Positions 1 to 10,158 of a DNA stretch of 64,000 bases are shown here, one piece after another. Origin of the DNA: Trichaptum fuscoviolaceum. Lineage: Eukaryota > Basidiomycota > Agaricomycetes > Hymenochaetales > Trichaptaceae. Positions within the stretch are counted from its first letter, which is position 1; each line of letters begins with the position of its first letter. The notes beneath the pieces are model-generated. The model was not told the origin of the DNA, did no database searches, and was given only the letters and a program-made list of their open reading frames with translations. Location: positions 3,084,941 through 3,148,940 of the forward strand of contig CAJSYZ010000011.1 of NCBI GenBank assembly GCA_910574455.1, given 5' to 3'. The position numbers and the translations under genes are program-made.

Positions 1-342
1 GTAAGCACGGCTGCGTGCGCGGCATGGACAAGCCACGCGCGCATCCGCGCATATATCCAGTAGAATTGTAGTGTTAGGTCTCAGTGCGCGCTTCCGCACT
101 GTAGACCAGTAGGATACTTGTATTTTGTACTCAGTTTCAAACCCAGCGCATCCGCACTGGTCTTTTATTCTCTGTTTCTCGGGTCGTTGCTCCCTCAGTT
201 CTTTTCCCCCGAACTGAGGTGAGCAACTAACTATTCTGTTCACTCGTATGATAGCTAACATGTATATTAGCGATTATCTTATTAGGTACAGTTAATAGTT
301 AATAAGAGTTCTTTTCCCCCGAACTGAGCGATTATCTTATTA
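1..342 (+). repeat. 5' LTR of copia element (truncated by window edge)
   Basis: Near-identical to 8466-8807. The full LTR is about 385 bp, judged from the right copy, which starts TGTTAG at 8423. The LTR ends at 342, because 343 onward matches the tRNA primer site and the right copy diverges there. It holds an imperfect hairpin at 186-227 (GTTGCTC, then CTCAGTTC, loop, GAACTGAG, then GAGCAAC). A core of that hairpin and the phrase CGATTATCTTATTA recur at 308-342, so the 3' part of the LTR is internally duplicated. Confidence 0.92.
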
Positions 343-353
343 GGTTATGAGCC
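343..353 (+). promoter_or_regulatory. Primer binding site for initiator-tRNA half priming
   Basis: GGTTATGAGCC directly follows the LTR and is the complement of the anticodon stem-loop of initiator tRNA-Met (GGCUCAUAACC). It is not complementary to the tRNA 3' end. Copia in Drosophila is known to prime from a 5' half of initiator tRNA-Met using this internal region, so the same mechanism is inferred here. Confidence 0.75.
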
Positions 354-403
354 TTGGTGCTCCCTGATTTAGTGCCGCTAATCGAAAGAACTCCCGAGAG
401 TGT

Positions 404-1309
404 ATGGCTCCTACTCTCCGGAATAGAAATCTAGAAGCAGACAACCCAGTAAACCCAGTAAACCCAGCAGATACAGCAACAACAACAGCAGCATTGCCAG
501 GAGACTCTTTGTCCCCCCCAGTAGACCCAGAAGATACTTTGAGCTCGTCCGGAGAACAGACGGACACAGTCAGCCCAACAACAGCAACAGCAACAGCTAT
601 CCAGTCTTCCAGCAGACCATCGACAATGTCGGGAACCGCAACAGCAGCAACAGCAGTTCCTCCTGGACAGTCGACGTCTTCCGAGACATCGGGAACCATT
701 TTCCCCCCGAGGTCGACGCTTAACACTGGCGTCAACGCGTTCCTTTCTTCGTCTAACGACAATCAATGGAAGATGACTGAAACAGAGAAGCTGTCAGAGG
801 GGAGTGGTCGTTATTTTGGGTGGAAGGCACTTACGAGCATGTATTTATCCTCCACCACCCTTATTTCCTTGGTCAACGGCACCGAACCTTGCCCAGACCC
901 TACGACTTCCCTTCCTGAAGAAATCATAGCGTGGACTCACCGAGATAATCGCGCGAAGGCGCAGTTAGGGTCTTATATCAGCATGGGTCTTCTGAGCCAG
1001 CTTGATGCAACGACAGCGGCCTCGATGTGGTCCTCAATCACAAGCCGTTTCGAGCATACTGGGGCTGGTGCGATCCTCGTTGCGCGAGATAAAATTCACG
1101 CAAAATTCATTGGATCATCCGAGACCATGGACGACCACATTGGTGAACTTCGACGACGTCGTACAGCACTCTACAGTGCAGGGGGAACCCTCCTGGAGGA
1201 AGAGTGGAAAGCGATCATTGTTAAATCACTCAGGCATAAATGGGAGAAATACCAACCTATGCTCTTGGTTGTCGGTGACTCTGAGAAGATTATTAGCTTC
1301 CTTACTCTA
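404..1309 (+). pseudogene. Copia gag, 5' part, interrupted by transposon
   Basis: The ORF starts at 404 and encodes a Gag of the UBN2/copia gag-polypeptide type. A Thr/Ala/Pro-rich N-terminus of about 120 residues is followed by a helical capsid-like region with FGWK and the motifs MWSSITSRFE and DHIGELRRRR. The frame runs to 1309 and then enters the nested element, where a TGG TGA read-through ends it at once. The downstream half resumes at 4710 in the matching frame. Packaging of element RNA into virus-like particles is the known role. Here the protein lacks the zinc knuckle and all enzymes, so it is a truncated product. Confidence 0.88.
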
Positions 1310-1331
1310 TGGTGAAGTGCACTTATAGGTA
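1310..1331 (+). repeat. Left terminal inverted repeat of the Tc1/mariner-like element
   Basis: Starts TGGTGAAGTGCACTTATAGG and is identical over 22 bp to the reverse complement of 4686-4707. TA lies immediately outside at 1308-1309. Confidence 0.92.
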
Positions 1332-1515
1332 GCCACTTTTGTGCAAACAATTTCGGTCACTCCAGAAAAAAGAAGATTTTTTTTCCTTTAGTAGAAATGC
1401 TCCTTTTCGCAAGACAATCATTTCCTCTAGAGGAATTTTTTTTATCTTTAAAATTGAGGGAGATAAATTTTTGAACCCGACCAAAATTGGCGTTACCAAA
1501 AAAGGTGCTTATTAA

Positions 1516-4485
1516 TCAGTCAAAAATACGTGCTATAGTCTCCGGAACACGCCGGTGAGACTTATACTTCGTTGAGCTGAACTGCTTGACACGCAGTTGT
1601 GCATCTTTCGTTGAAAGACCTGACCTGTAAGCCTCAATCCACCGATGTGTCCTAAGCTCCCATTTCCGAATTGTCTGCAATTGAACAGAGGCCAAAGCTA
1701 ATGGCATGTTTTCCTTCAGTGTGTCAAAAGTGTAATCACATCGATCACGAAGATATTTCTTGACAGCACCCCAAAAGAATTCAATGAAGTTTAACTCGCA
1801 ATGAAACTTTGGCAGGAATATGCAGAGATGTCCCGCAGCCTCGATGACCTCCTGTACAAGTGACTTCTGCTCTTGAAAGTCGGGCTGCAGCTCAAGTATC
1901 CGCTTGTTACAGCAAGCTAATGCACCCACTTCGCATTTGCTCTCGCATCTCCCTCGCAGCTTTTTCCGAAAAAGCCCTCGCTCGGTAAGCACGGCTTTGA
2001 TGCCCTTTGGCTCACGTGCATGTTTGGGGTCATCCGAAGGGAACACCATTGGTTGTGTTACCCTTTGTCCATCTCTGATGAACCATCCATCACGCATGTG
2101 AGCTTGTTTTCCACCTGGTTTGATGTTCATTCGTGTTGCCAGCAATGCATCTTCAGAATAAGCAGCGTGACCTTGTGAGTTATCAACCATAAAAAGCCCT
2201 TGATATCCAGGCCCATGAGCCTGTTCGAAGGCTGGTATAATTTTCTCTCGAAGCTATTTTCAGAGTAAGTTATTATTTTGTGTGAAATAACAGAGAAGAC
2301 AAACCTGTTTAATGAATAGCTCTCCAGTCCAATAGCCCTCGTAGTTTTTTCCATATTCAAGTGTTTGGCTGGCCTCCTTCAGCCACCCAAATGTTGAGCA
2401 AATGATATCACTTTGATGAATGCCCCGACCAACACCCTTCTTTCGGAGTTGATGCTGGTCTTCAAGAACCCAAGTCTTCTTCATGCTGTCATTAGCTTGC
2501 GCTGTCATCTCATCGTGAGCACAAAGGACCAGGCGTCGTTCAACAAAATTTGAGGGAGTCTGAGGGTCAATCCATTCTTCTTCAGTCTGTCCTGGGCAAA
2601 ATTTCACAAGACGGCGACCATGCTCCGCCATCATTGGCAAAAATGAATTCTGGCGATAGTCGACGACATCTGGTCGGTCATGGCCATCGAAGTAGAGGCC
2701 TTTCTTATATGAAATGAACCTGAAGCCTTCTTTTGTCATCCATCGCCGAGCAGTAGACAAGGAAATTCCACGTCCAACCTTTAGTTGGACACGCGGAAAC
2801 AGGACATCCTCCATATATTGTTTCAGCCCTTTTGGCATCTCAACATTGATGATTTGTTGAAGGTATGCATTTGCAGCTGTCGGAATAAGCTTGTCTTCCG
2901 TAAACTGACGAAGTCTTTCAGGATTCATGGCCCATTTATTGCTGCGAAGATAAGCTCGAAGTTCTGCTGCAATGGCTGGGTCACTGAGAAGTGAGAAGAC
3001 CTTTGCATGTCGCCCTTTTTTGGACGTTGGCAATGCTCTCTCCTTCATCCATTGCCTTGTCCATTTTCGAAGTGAACGAGAACCACTCCACATGCCAAAG
3101 CGATGGGCTTCAGCTGATATCCGGGATGCGGTAATGAATGAACGGTTATTTTTCATTATCAATCGCAAGTGACATTCGATTGCGCGCGCACGACGTTCTT
3201 GAAGGCCGCCGGACTCCCATTTGGTTTTCTTTGAAGCCAACAACCTTACAATCGATTTCCATGCTGTATCAAGCTCCTCCGTCCATCTCTTCTTCTTTTC
3301 AGCTCGCTGTACACGAAATGGAACATCAAGCCTTTTCCGCTTCAGCAATGGTACTCGTGGCAACAAAGCACCTGTGTGACAAGTCGCAGACATTGTTGTC
3401 TGACTTAAGGGAGCAAAAGGATTTGGTACGGCACCCGCGTTTAATGCCACTGGAGCAAATGGATTCGACATGGCACCTGTGTTGGATGGGTTACCGCAAC
3501 TGAAAGGAGTAGAGGTGCCCGACGGCGCCGTGACCGCAGGTTGACCAACGTGATTGGTAGGCGCAGTTCCGAAGGCTGTTGCTCTGGGTTGCATCACATC
3601 CTCAGTATCTTGGAGGGAAGATGTCGCTTTATCACTGGCAGACAACTCCAGGCCAGTGGCAGGAAAGGTTTTGTTTGTGGTGATGTCAAAAATGGGTGCT
3701 GGTGAAGTGGAAGTTGGTATGTCACTGTCAATCTCTTCATCCTCGAAGTCCTCAGTTGATATATCTGACTCATATGCAACAAGCTGTGACAGATCCACAA
3801 TCTGTGATGCATTTGATGCTTCTGCACATTGGCCTTCATCCTCGGTGTCGGATAGGATAATGGTTTGCGGCGGTTTTTTTGGTTTGAGGCTGAACATCTC
3901 TCGCATCAAACTGACTTGAGGGTCATCTCTATGCCAGTATGAGATTCAAAACCCACTGAGAAGAAGAGAAACTCACGACACTTTTGCTTGCTTTCGTATC
4001 TCCTCCCTTTCTCGAGCCTCTTTTGCCTTCCGCTGCTTGGTCCTCGTTGAAGTTCCCGTATATCCAAGCTTTCGGTTCTTTTCAGCCTCTTCCCACTCCT
4101 TCGAAGTCTTTTGGCCCAAAAAAACTTGCAAGCTCTCAACCGGCAAAATTGGTGGTAAATCCTCTTCACCCACTTCTATAAGTTCCTCCTCTGACCACTC
4201 TTCATCAACTTCTTCAGGCTCATATTCTGTTTCTGATCCAGGATTTTCAACTCCACCCTCATATCCACACTCAAAATCCATCTCAAGATCTGACTCAGAG
4301 TCAGAGATAACTGTGACATCAGCAATCCTGTCTTCTTCATTGTTTGCAGTCACTAGTACCCGGGCCAAGAGTTTTGAGCTTGATTTCAAAGGTGTTGACA
4401 GAGAACTTGGAGGTAAAGCTGATCTGGCCTTTGCTCTGCCTGCTCTTGCTCGAGCAGCAGCAGCTTTTTTGGATGTTTTTGCCAT
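1516..4485 (-). CDS. DDE transposase of the Tc1/mariner-like element
   Basis: Model: exons 4485-3977, 3910-2305 and 2253-1516, about 950 residues, with introns of 66 and 51 bp (GTGAGT...CAG and GTTTGT...TAG). The N-terminus is Ala/Arg/Lys-rich (MAKTSKKAAAARARAG), then an acidic region, then a basic helical region that likely binds DNA. The catalytic triad fits DDE_3-type enzymes: first Asp in CAHDEM, second in FMVDNSQGH, and Glu in ELNFIEFFWGAVKKYLR. About 130 residues separate the second Asp and the Glu, far more than the 34-35 of classical Tc1/mariner, implying an insertion or a distinct lineage. The frame stays open across both junctions, so the protein looks functional. The start at 4509 is an alternative to 4485. 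Confidence 0.82.
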
Positions 4486-4685
4486 GAGATAAATAGTGAA
4501 TGTATTCAATCAACGAATTATCTACAGCAAATCGACAAAATCCGGTTTGCGGCGTTGAAAACGCCACTGATTTACGCCTGAACATATGTTTGAATGCTAG
4601 CAAACCCGGGCGCTCAATTTGGAAAAATTTAAGCGCCTGTTGCACTCGCCCGACCAAGTCAAATTGGCGTCTGCACCACGTTGGT

Positions 4686-4707
4686 TACCTATAAGTGCAC
4701 TTCACCA
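4686..4707 (-). repeat. Right terminal inverted repeat of the Tc1/mariner-like element
   Basis: Perfect 22 bp inverted copy of 1310-1331, followed by TA at 4708-4709. The first copia codon after the insertion is GAG at 4710. Confidence 0.92.
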
Positions 4708-4709
4708 TA

Positions 4710-7700
4710 GAGGCCTCGAATCTTGAATCATCGTCAACATCGACCTCGTCGGAAACCGCTCTCTCTGTTAATGCGAAAGGTCAAAAACGTCGTTATAATG
4801 GATCTGGGTGTACTCACTGTGGTCGCAAGGGCCACGGGTCGGATAATTGCTTCGCACCTGGAGGGAAAATGGAGAAATACGCCCCTGCTTGGTACAAGCC
4901 ACCCGAAAACATGAAAAGGAGTGGTCAGGAAGCCAACGCGGCCACGACAACGACTCCGTCCACCTCATCTAACCAGGAAACCGCGCGCATGACCTACCGT
5001 GTGAACGCAGATCACAATCACACCGGACCTATTTTAGACTCAGGGTCGACGTCACATATGATCAACGATAAAGCTTATCTTGATTCGTACATTGAATTCG
5101 CCGAACCTTTGGTCATTGGGTCCGCTAAATCCGGTTCCTCTATGCGTAGCCTTGGCAGTGGTATCTTGACCCTCAAATTCATTCGTGATGGTTATTTACA
5201 CAAGTTAACCCTGTCTGATGTCTTATACGTGCCAGAACTGGACACCGACTTGATTTCAGTCTCCAAGCTCGAAGACGACGGCGTCCATTTAGAGTTTAAG
5301 AACTCCCGGTGCTATTTCTCTAAGGAGAACCAGGTGTTTGGCTACGCGGAACGTGGCGGTGCCCTTTACCATTTACGGTCCGTCTATGCTAAACCCCAGA
5401 GCGCTCATTTAGCGTCTGCGCAACAAGATCTCTCGAAAGACTTGGATATGTGGCATCGACGCTTCGGCCATATGTCTGAAGGTCGTATTACCTCCATGGT
5501 GTCCCACGGCGCGGTTTCCGGCATCAATCTCGTTGGGCCGAAGCCGCTAGGTCGATGTGAAGCCTGTATCCTCGCTAAACAGGTGGCAAGTCATTCCCCG
5601 GCCCGCAATAAACGTGCTTCTAACCCATTTGATGTTGTCCATTCTGACATCATCTTCTTCGGCGAGACCTCGATTGGTGGTGCCAAATACGGGCTTACCT
5701 TTATTGACGAAGCCTCCGGATATACGTGGGTGTATGCACTTAATGATAAAACCAGCGACACCGTATTACATCATTTTCGTGCCTTGGACATACTAGTTGA
5801 GACTCAATTTGCCACACGCATCAAGGCGTTACATACAGATAACGGAGGCGAATATGTTAACCTTGCAATGACGGAGTATCTCGTGTCCAGGGGCATCGAA
5901 CACTACACTATCGCTCCCCACCGTCATGAAATGAACGGCATTGCCGAACGGTGCATGAACGGCATTGCCGAACGGTGCAACGGTACTGCAGCCGACGCCG
6001 TTCGCGCGATGCTTATCGCGGCTCACCTCTCACATGGTTACTGGGCCGAGGCATATTACGCGTGGGCATATGTCCATAATCGGTCCACTCTTTCATTTCT
6101 GGCCGAGGGTACTACCCCATATGAAATTCTTTACGGTCTTAAGCCCGATGTCGGACATCTCCGAGTTTTTGGTTCCGTTGCTTACGCTCGGGTACCCCCA
6201 GACTCACGTCGCAAACTCGAGCCTAAATCCGAAAAGGGTATCCTCGTCGGGTATTATGACGATGCCGCCTATAGAGTCATGCGGCCGGATCACTCTATTA
6301 TCAAATCGAAGGACGTTATTTTTGCAGAGGGCTTGGGCAGTCGCACACTTACCCTGTCAGGGTCTGATCTTGATTCCCGCCCCACAGGCCCTGATCTAGA
6401 TACGGGACACGTTAATCCCTCCGATCCTCCCACGGATTTCCCGCCGGTGATAACCCCATCATCAGCGTCTAATGACTCTCTTTCCACCCTGACCACACCT
6501 GCCCCTGCTTCCATCCCTACCCTGCGCCGGTCGGCTCGCTCTGACCATACGACTCAGAAACGTCGTGAAGGTATCGCCCAGGAGCTTGGCTTGAAGCACT
6601 TGGACCATCCGAAACGCACTGCTAACGCTGCGAACTCACCCCGGGTCATTGCTGGCATACCTCTGCCTAGACACTTTGGTGAAGCCCGTCAATCACCACA
6701 ATGTGCGGAATGGATGGAAGCGGCTGCGTATGAGCTAGGGAAGCTCTACCAGCATGACGTTTGGGATGAGGTTCCCCGACCGATCGATACTCACGTTATC
6801 CAAGGCATGTGGGTCTTCAATATCAAGGAGAAGCCAGACGGACCTCTTGAATATAGGATGCGCTGGGTGGCGCGAGGGGATTCTCAGCTAGAAAGTGAGT
6901 TTGGTGAAATCCATGCCACTTCTGGTGATTATACTGTGGCTCGGATTATATGCGCTCTCAGTGCTGCTGAAGACGGCCGTCTGGCGGTCAACGATATTTC
7001 CTCCGCTTACCTTCACAGCAGACTCGACCTGGATCTGCCAATCTATGTCGAATATCCTACAGGTTTTTCCCCGCAGACCCCCGGTACCGTATGCAAGCTC
7101 AAGAAGGCGCTCTATGGTCTACGCCAGGGCGCGCGTGCCTGGCAAGAAGAATTTCAACGGACTCTATCCTCGTGCGGTTTCAACACTCTCGTTACTGCGC
7201 CATCTGCTTTCCGTCGTTCAGACTATCAAGGGGAAACGCTAGCTGGGACCCATGTCAACGACATTGTTAGCATGCACAAGACAGCGCTGAATGCTCCGCA
7301 AGCTGAAGAACAGCGTTTCAAAGACGACCTTGCTTCACATTACGAGTACAAATCCCAGGACCTGACAAAGAGGACAAAACTTCTAGGATGGACGCTGTCC
7401 GTCACTACTGACTACGTGACTATCTCGGTCGAAGGGAAAATTAAACGATTGGCTGAACGCTATGGACTTCAAGATGCGAATCCTGCGTCAACTCCCATGG
7501 CAATTGATGCGTTGAAAACTTTTGCGAGCGCTAAGTCGGAACCTATCTCAGACTTCGATTTCCCTTATCGCAATGCCGTAGGGGAAATAATGTGGTTGGC
7601 AACCACCGCGCGCCCCGACATTGCTTTTGCTGCTCAAGTCCTTGCTCGTTATTTAGCCGCCCCGTCAAAAGTCCACTGTCTCGCCGTCAAGCGTGTTATA

Positions 7701-8228
7701 CGTTACCTCTTGTTTACTCAAAATATTGGGCTCAATTACTCGAGGTCAAAATGCTTCGAACCCCCAACTGGCTACTGTGACGCCGATTGGGGGAGAGATC
7801 CTGGCGACCGAAGATCTGTCTCTGGTTACGTTTTTACCCTTGCCAACGGCGCTATTGACTGGAAAGTCAAGCAGCAAGTTGTAGTTGCGCTTTCGACCGC
7901 CGAGGCCGAGTATTTATCTGCCTCGCAAGCAACTCGCGAAGCTATTTGGCTGCGTAACTTCTTCACCGAGATTGATCGATCACATCATGACCAAGTTTCA
8001 ACTATTTTCACCGACAATCAAGCCGCAATTAACATGTCCCTCAACCCCGTCCAGCATAACCGCACAAAACACATTGACATCCCCGTTCATCATGTTCGAG
8101 ACAAAGTCAAAAAGGGCCGGGTTTCTTTCCAGCATATTCCCGGTGCCGAAAACCCGGCAGACATATTCACAAAGCCATTGCCTCGCGATGCTCATTTCAA
8201 TTGCATGCGGGCCATTGGTATGTTTTAA
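4710..8228 (+). pseudogene. Copia gag-pol, 3' part: zinc knuckle, protease, integrase, RT, RNase H
   Basis: Open throughout, but cut off from its start by the transposon. In order: zinc knuckle CTHCGRKGHGSDNC near 4809; aspartic protease LDSGSTSH near 5035; pre-integrase HRRFGH...CEACILAK; integrase with Asp in VHSD, Asp in HTDNGG and Glu in NGIAER; RT with KKALYGLRQGARAW; RNase H with YCDADW, TAEAEY and FTDNQAA, and the terminal IFTKPL motif. Two lesions are visible. A 24 bp tandem duplication (5931-5954, 5955-5978) repeats the segment with the integrase Glu; the first copy keeps the D35E spacing. The RT motif expected as YVDD reads HVND at 7251-7262, losing one metal-binding Asp. RNase H looks intact. 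Confidence 0.92.
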
Positions 8229-8410
8229 CTTTTCAAATATCTTCTATCCCTTTTCCATTTTATCTTATTCCGCTATCTAATTACAAAACCCTTCTACATA
8301 ACATTCATATAATCTTTAAATCATAAAAAAAAAAAAATTTCATAAATTCTACTTTACAAAAACACCCCTTCTTTTATTCTTTTATTTTTAACATCGATCC
8401 CGCAGTGCTC

Positions 8411-8422
8411 GCTGAGGGGGAG
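8411..8422 (+). promoter_or_regulatory. Polypurine tract
   Basis: GCTGAGGGGGAG lies immediately before the 3' LTR start (TGTTAG at 8423), the expected place for plus-strand priming in retrotransposon replication. Confidence 0.8.
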
Positions 8423-8807
8423 TGTTAGATATATTCAATTTATTTCATTTATCAGCTCACACTTAGTAAGCACGGCTGCGTGCGCGGCATGGACAAGCCA
8501 CGCGCGCATCCGCGCATATATCCAGTAGAATTGTAGTGTTAGGTCTCAGTGCGCGCTTCCGCACTGTAGACCAGTAGGATACTTGTATTTTGTACTCAGT
8601 TTCAAACCCAGCGCATCCGCGCTGGTCTTTTATTCTCTGTTTCTCGGGTCGTTGCTCCCTCAGTTCTTTTCCCCCGAACTGAGGTGAGCAACTAACTATT
8701 CTGTTCACTCGTATGATAGCTAACATGTATATTAGCGATTATCTTATTAGGTACAGTTAATAGTTAATAAGAGTTCTTTTCCCCCGAACTGAGCGATTAT
8801 CTTATTA
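8423..8807 (+). repeat. 3' LTR of copia element
   Basis: About 385 bp beginning TGTTAG; 8466-8807 match the visible left LTR with one substitution. The exact right end is 8807 if the PBS sets the boundary, or 8809 if a terminal CA is assumed. The hairpin seen at 186-227 recurs at 8651-8692. Confidence 0.92.
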
Positions 8808-9422
8808 CATGTTAGCCAAGTAACACAACGGAATCCTGTTAGGTATGTGACACTCTGGAGGCTTGACTGTACAACTTTTGCAAACCTCCATCATCGTAGC
8901 AAGGCGCTAATTGAGGTCACCGGTTAATGTCGAAAAGCTACAGTGGCGGAAGGACAAATCCTGCAATTCCGAGCAAGCCGAAATATTGAGTTTTAGAACC
9001 CGAGCTTGACATTTCTGTAATACAAGTAAGGAAAAAACGTTTATCTATGCAATAAAAAAAATTCCGGGTTTTTTGTTTCAAATTTTCCAGAATCAAAGAA
9101 AAAAATCTTGAGCTCTTATTGATCTTGGTTAAGCTAGAAAATATGTGTAAGAGCCTTTCCGAGCCTTTACCAAATTTCAGGTATATTTCTCAGGTAGCCC
9201 AGTTTACTACAGTGCATTTCCGGACCCGGACATGAACTACTAAAATCTCTAACCAGTTTATCAAAGACCACCGGCTCAATGAAAGCAATCAATTCCGACT
9301 ATTCCGATGCCGTGGGAAAGCTTTAAAGGACCTGAAAGCGCCAATTAAGGTAATATGTTTCAAATTTTTTTGTCCCAAAAAATTTTCGGACTAAAGTTGA
9401 GAGAAAACTAATCAATAGGTGC

Positions 9423-9807
9423 ACTCAATTTTGTTTTTTTGCTCCTGTTGCTGGGTGCAGTGCCGCAAGGGTCCTTTCCGCGGCACGGACAGACCCTTGA
9501 AAACAGCAACAGGAGCGAAGTATGTCACAGAGGAGTCACACTTCAGGGCGGGCTGCGGCACCTTCGGCCGGCGCGCAAGTTTTGCAGCCCCGCTCGCTTG
9601 TGACACTCTCTTGCGTCATTTGGCTAAATTCGGACGAGGTTTTGCTGTTGAGCAACAAAAAAGCACCTCATGAGGTGCTTTTTTGTTGCTCAACGTTAAG
9701 CGAGCGTGACGAGCTTGAACAGGCAGGAGACCCTGTTCTCACTCCACCAAACCGTTCCCCCGGCTCCTCGCGTCCCTAGAAACAACGGAGGAGAAACAAA
9801 ATTGAGT
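9423..9807. repeat. Inner inverted-repeat unit within the TA-flanked element
   Basis: ACTCAATTTTGTTT at 9423-9436 is inverted at 9794-9807, and similarity continues inward (GCTCCTGTTGCTGGG versus CTCCTCCGTTGTTTCTAGGG). It may be a second MITE nested in the first, but no clear target duplication flanks it. Inside are more local inverted repeats, including GCTCCTGTTGCT at 9441 with its complement near 9506, and GTGCCGC with GCGGCAC. Confidence 0.5.
9647..9694. repeat. Perfect 48 bp palindrome without spacer
   Basis: Two 24 bp arms (9647-9670 and 9671-9694) are exact reverse complements with no loop, centred on CACCTCATGAGGTG. As DNA it could extrude a cruciform; as RNA it would form a long hairpin. 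Confidence 0.95.
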
Positions 9808-10158
9808 TATGCATTTGAGCCTATTTACACAGTTTCAGGGTCATTGGTTGAGAATTGTGTCCAGAGAAAGAAAAGATTTGAAGGGGTTTCGGAATTGCTG
9901 AATTTAGCCTTCCGCCACTGTAGTAGCATTCCCTCTGCGCTTCAATAAACTTGCCGAATCTCGTGTGTTGGGTGACTAAATATCGTAATTCCCAACGTAC
10001 ATGTATTATTCGGACTCCATAGTATGTAACACAAGATCTTTCTGGAATACTTTGCCTCTTATCGACCTGCTGTATATGTTAGGCACCCTATATCACTCAA
10101 GTCAGATGCACATAAACTACAGTACACATTCTAATACCAAATCCATCCCCTTTCAGCC

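Larger units (their letters stand above)
1310..4707 (-). mobile_element. Tc1/mariner-like DNA transposon inserted in copia gag
   Basis: A 3398 bp element is bounded by perfect 22 bp terminal inverted repeats (1310-1331 and 4686-4707) and flanked on both sides by the dinucleotide TA (1308-1309, 4708-4709), the Tc1/mariner target duplication. It carries one gene on the minus strand, a DDE transposase in three exons with no internal stops. Perfect termini and an intact ORF indicate a young, possibly mobile copy. It inserted after the copia element, since it splits the copia gag codon series. At 3.4 kb it is longer than classical Tc1 elements. Confidence 0.9.
1..8807 (+). mobile_element. Ty1/copia LTR retrotransposon, left end outside window, split by a nested DNA transposon
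   Basis: Two LTR copies (1-342 and 8423-8807) bracket gag, protease, integrase, reverse transcriptase and RNase H in copia order, with integrase before RT. About 43 bp of the left LTR lie before the window start. Where both LTRs are visible I found one mismatch in 342 bp (A at 157, G at the matching right position), so insertion was recent. A primer binding site follows the left LTR and a polypurine tract precedes the right one. A Tc1/mariner-like element at 1310-4707 interrupts gag. Without it and one TA copy, 404-1309 and 4710-8228 are in the same frame, giving a single gag-pol ORF of about 1474 codons. The RT and integrase carry probable lesions, described with the pol entry. Target duplication cannot be checked because the left flank is missing. 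Confidence 0.95.
8941..9920. mobile_element. Non-autonomous TIR element with TA target duplication
   Basis: The left end CAGTGGCGGAAGG and the reverse complement of the right end are identical for 13 bp and stay similar for about 32 bp (both reach GCAATTCCGA). TA flanks both ends (8939-8940, 9921-9922). The 980 bp body encodes no transposase that I can see; its short ORFs are random. It therefore fits a mariner-class MITE or deletion derivative. Its TIR differs from that of the 1310-4707 element, so that transposase is not an obvious source. A second inverted-repeat unit and a palindrome sit inside it. Confidence 0.78.

Noticed and set aside
1..8807. Repeat-induced point mutation in the copia element
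   Set aside because: The pol frame is open, the LTRs are nearly identical, and no C-to-T bias is apparent by eye.
9419..9948. Small ORFs inside the TA-flanked element
   Set aside because: They cross inverted repeats and the palindrome and show no protein features.
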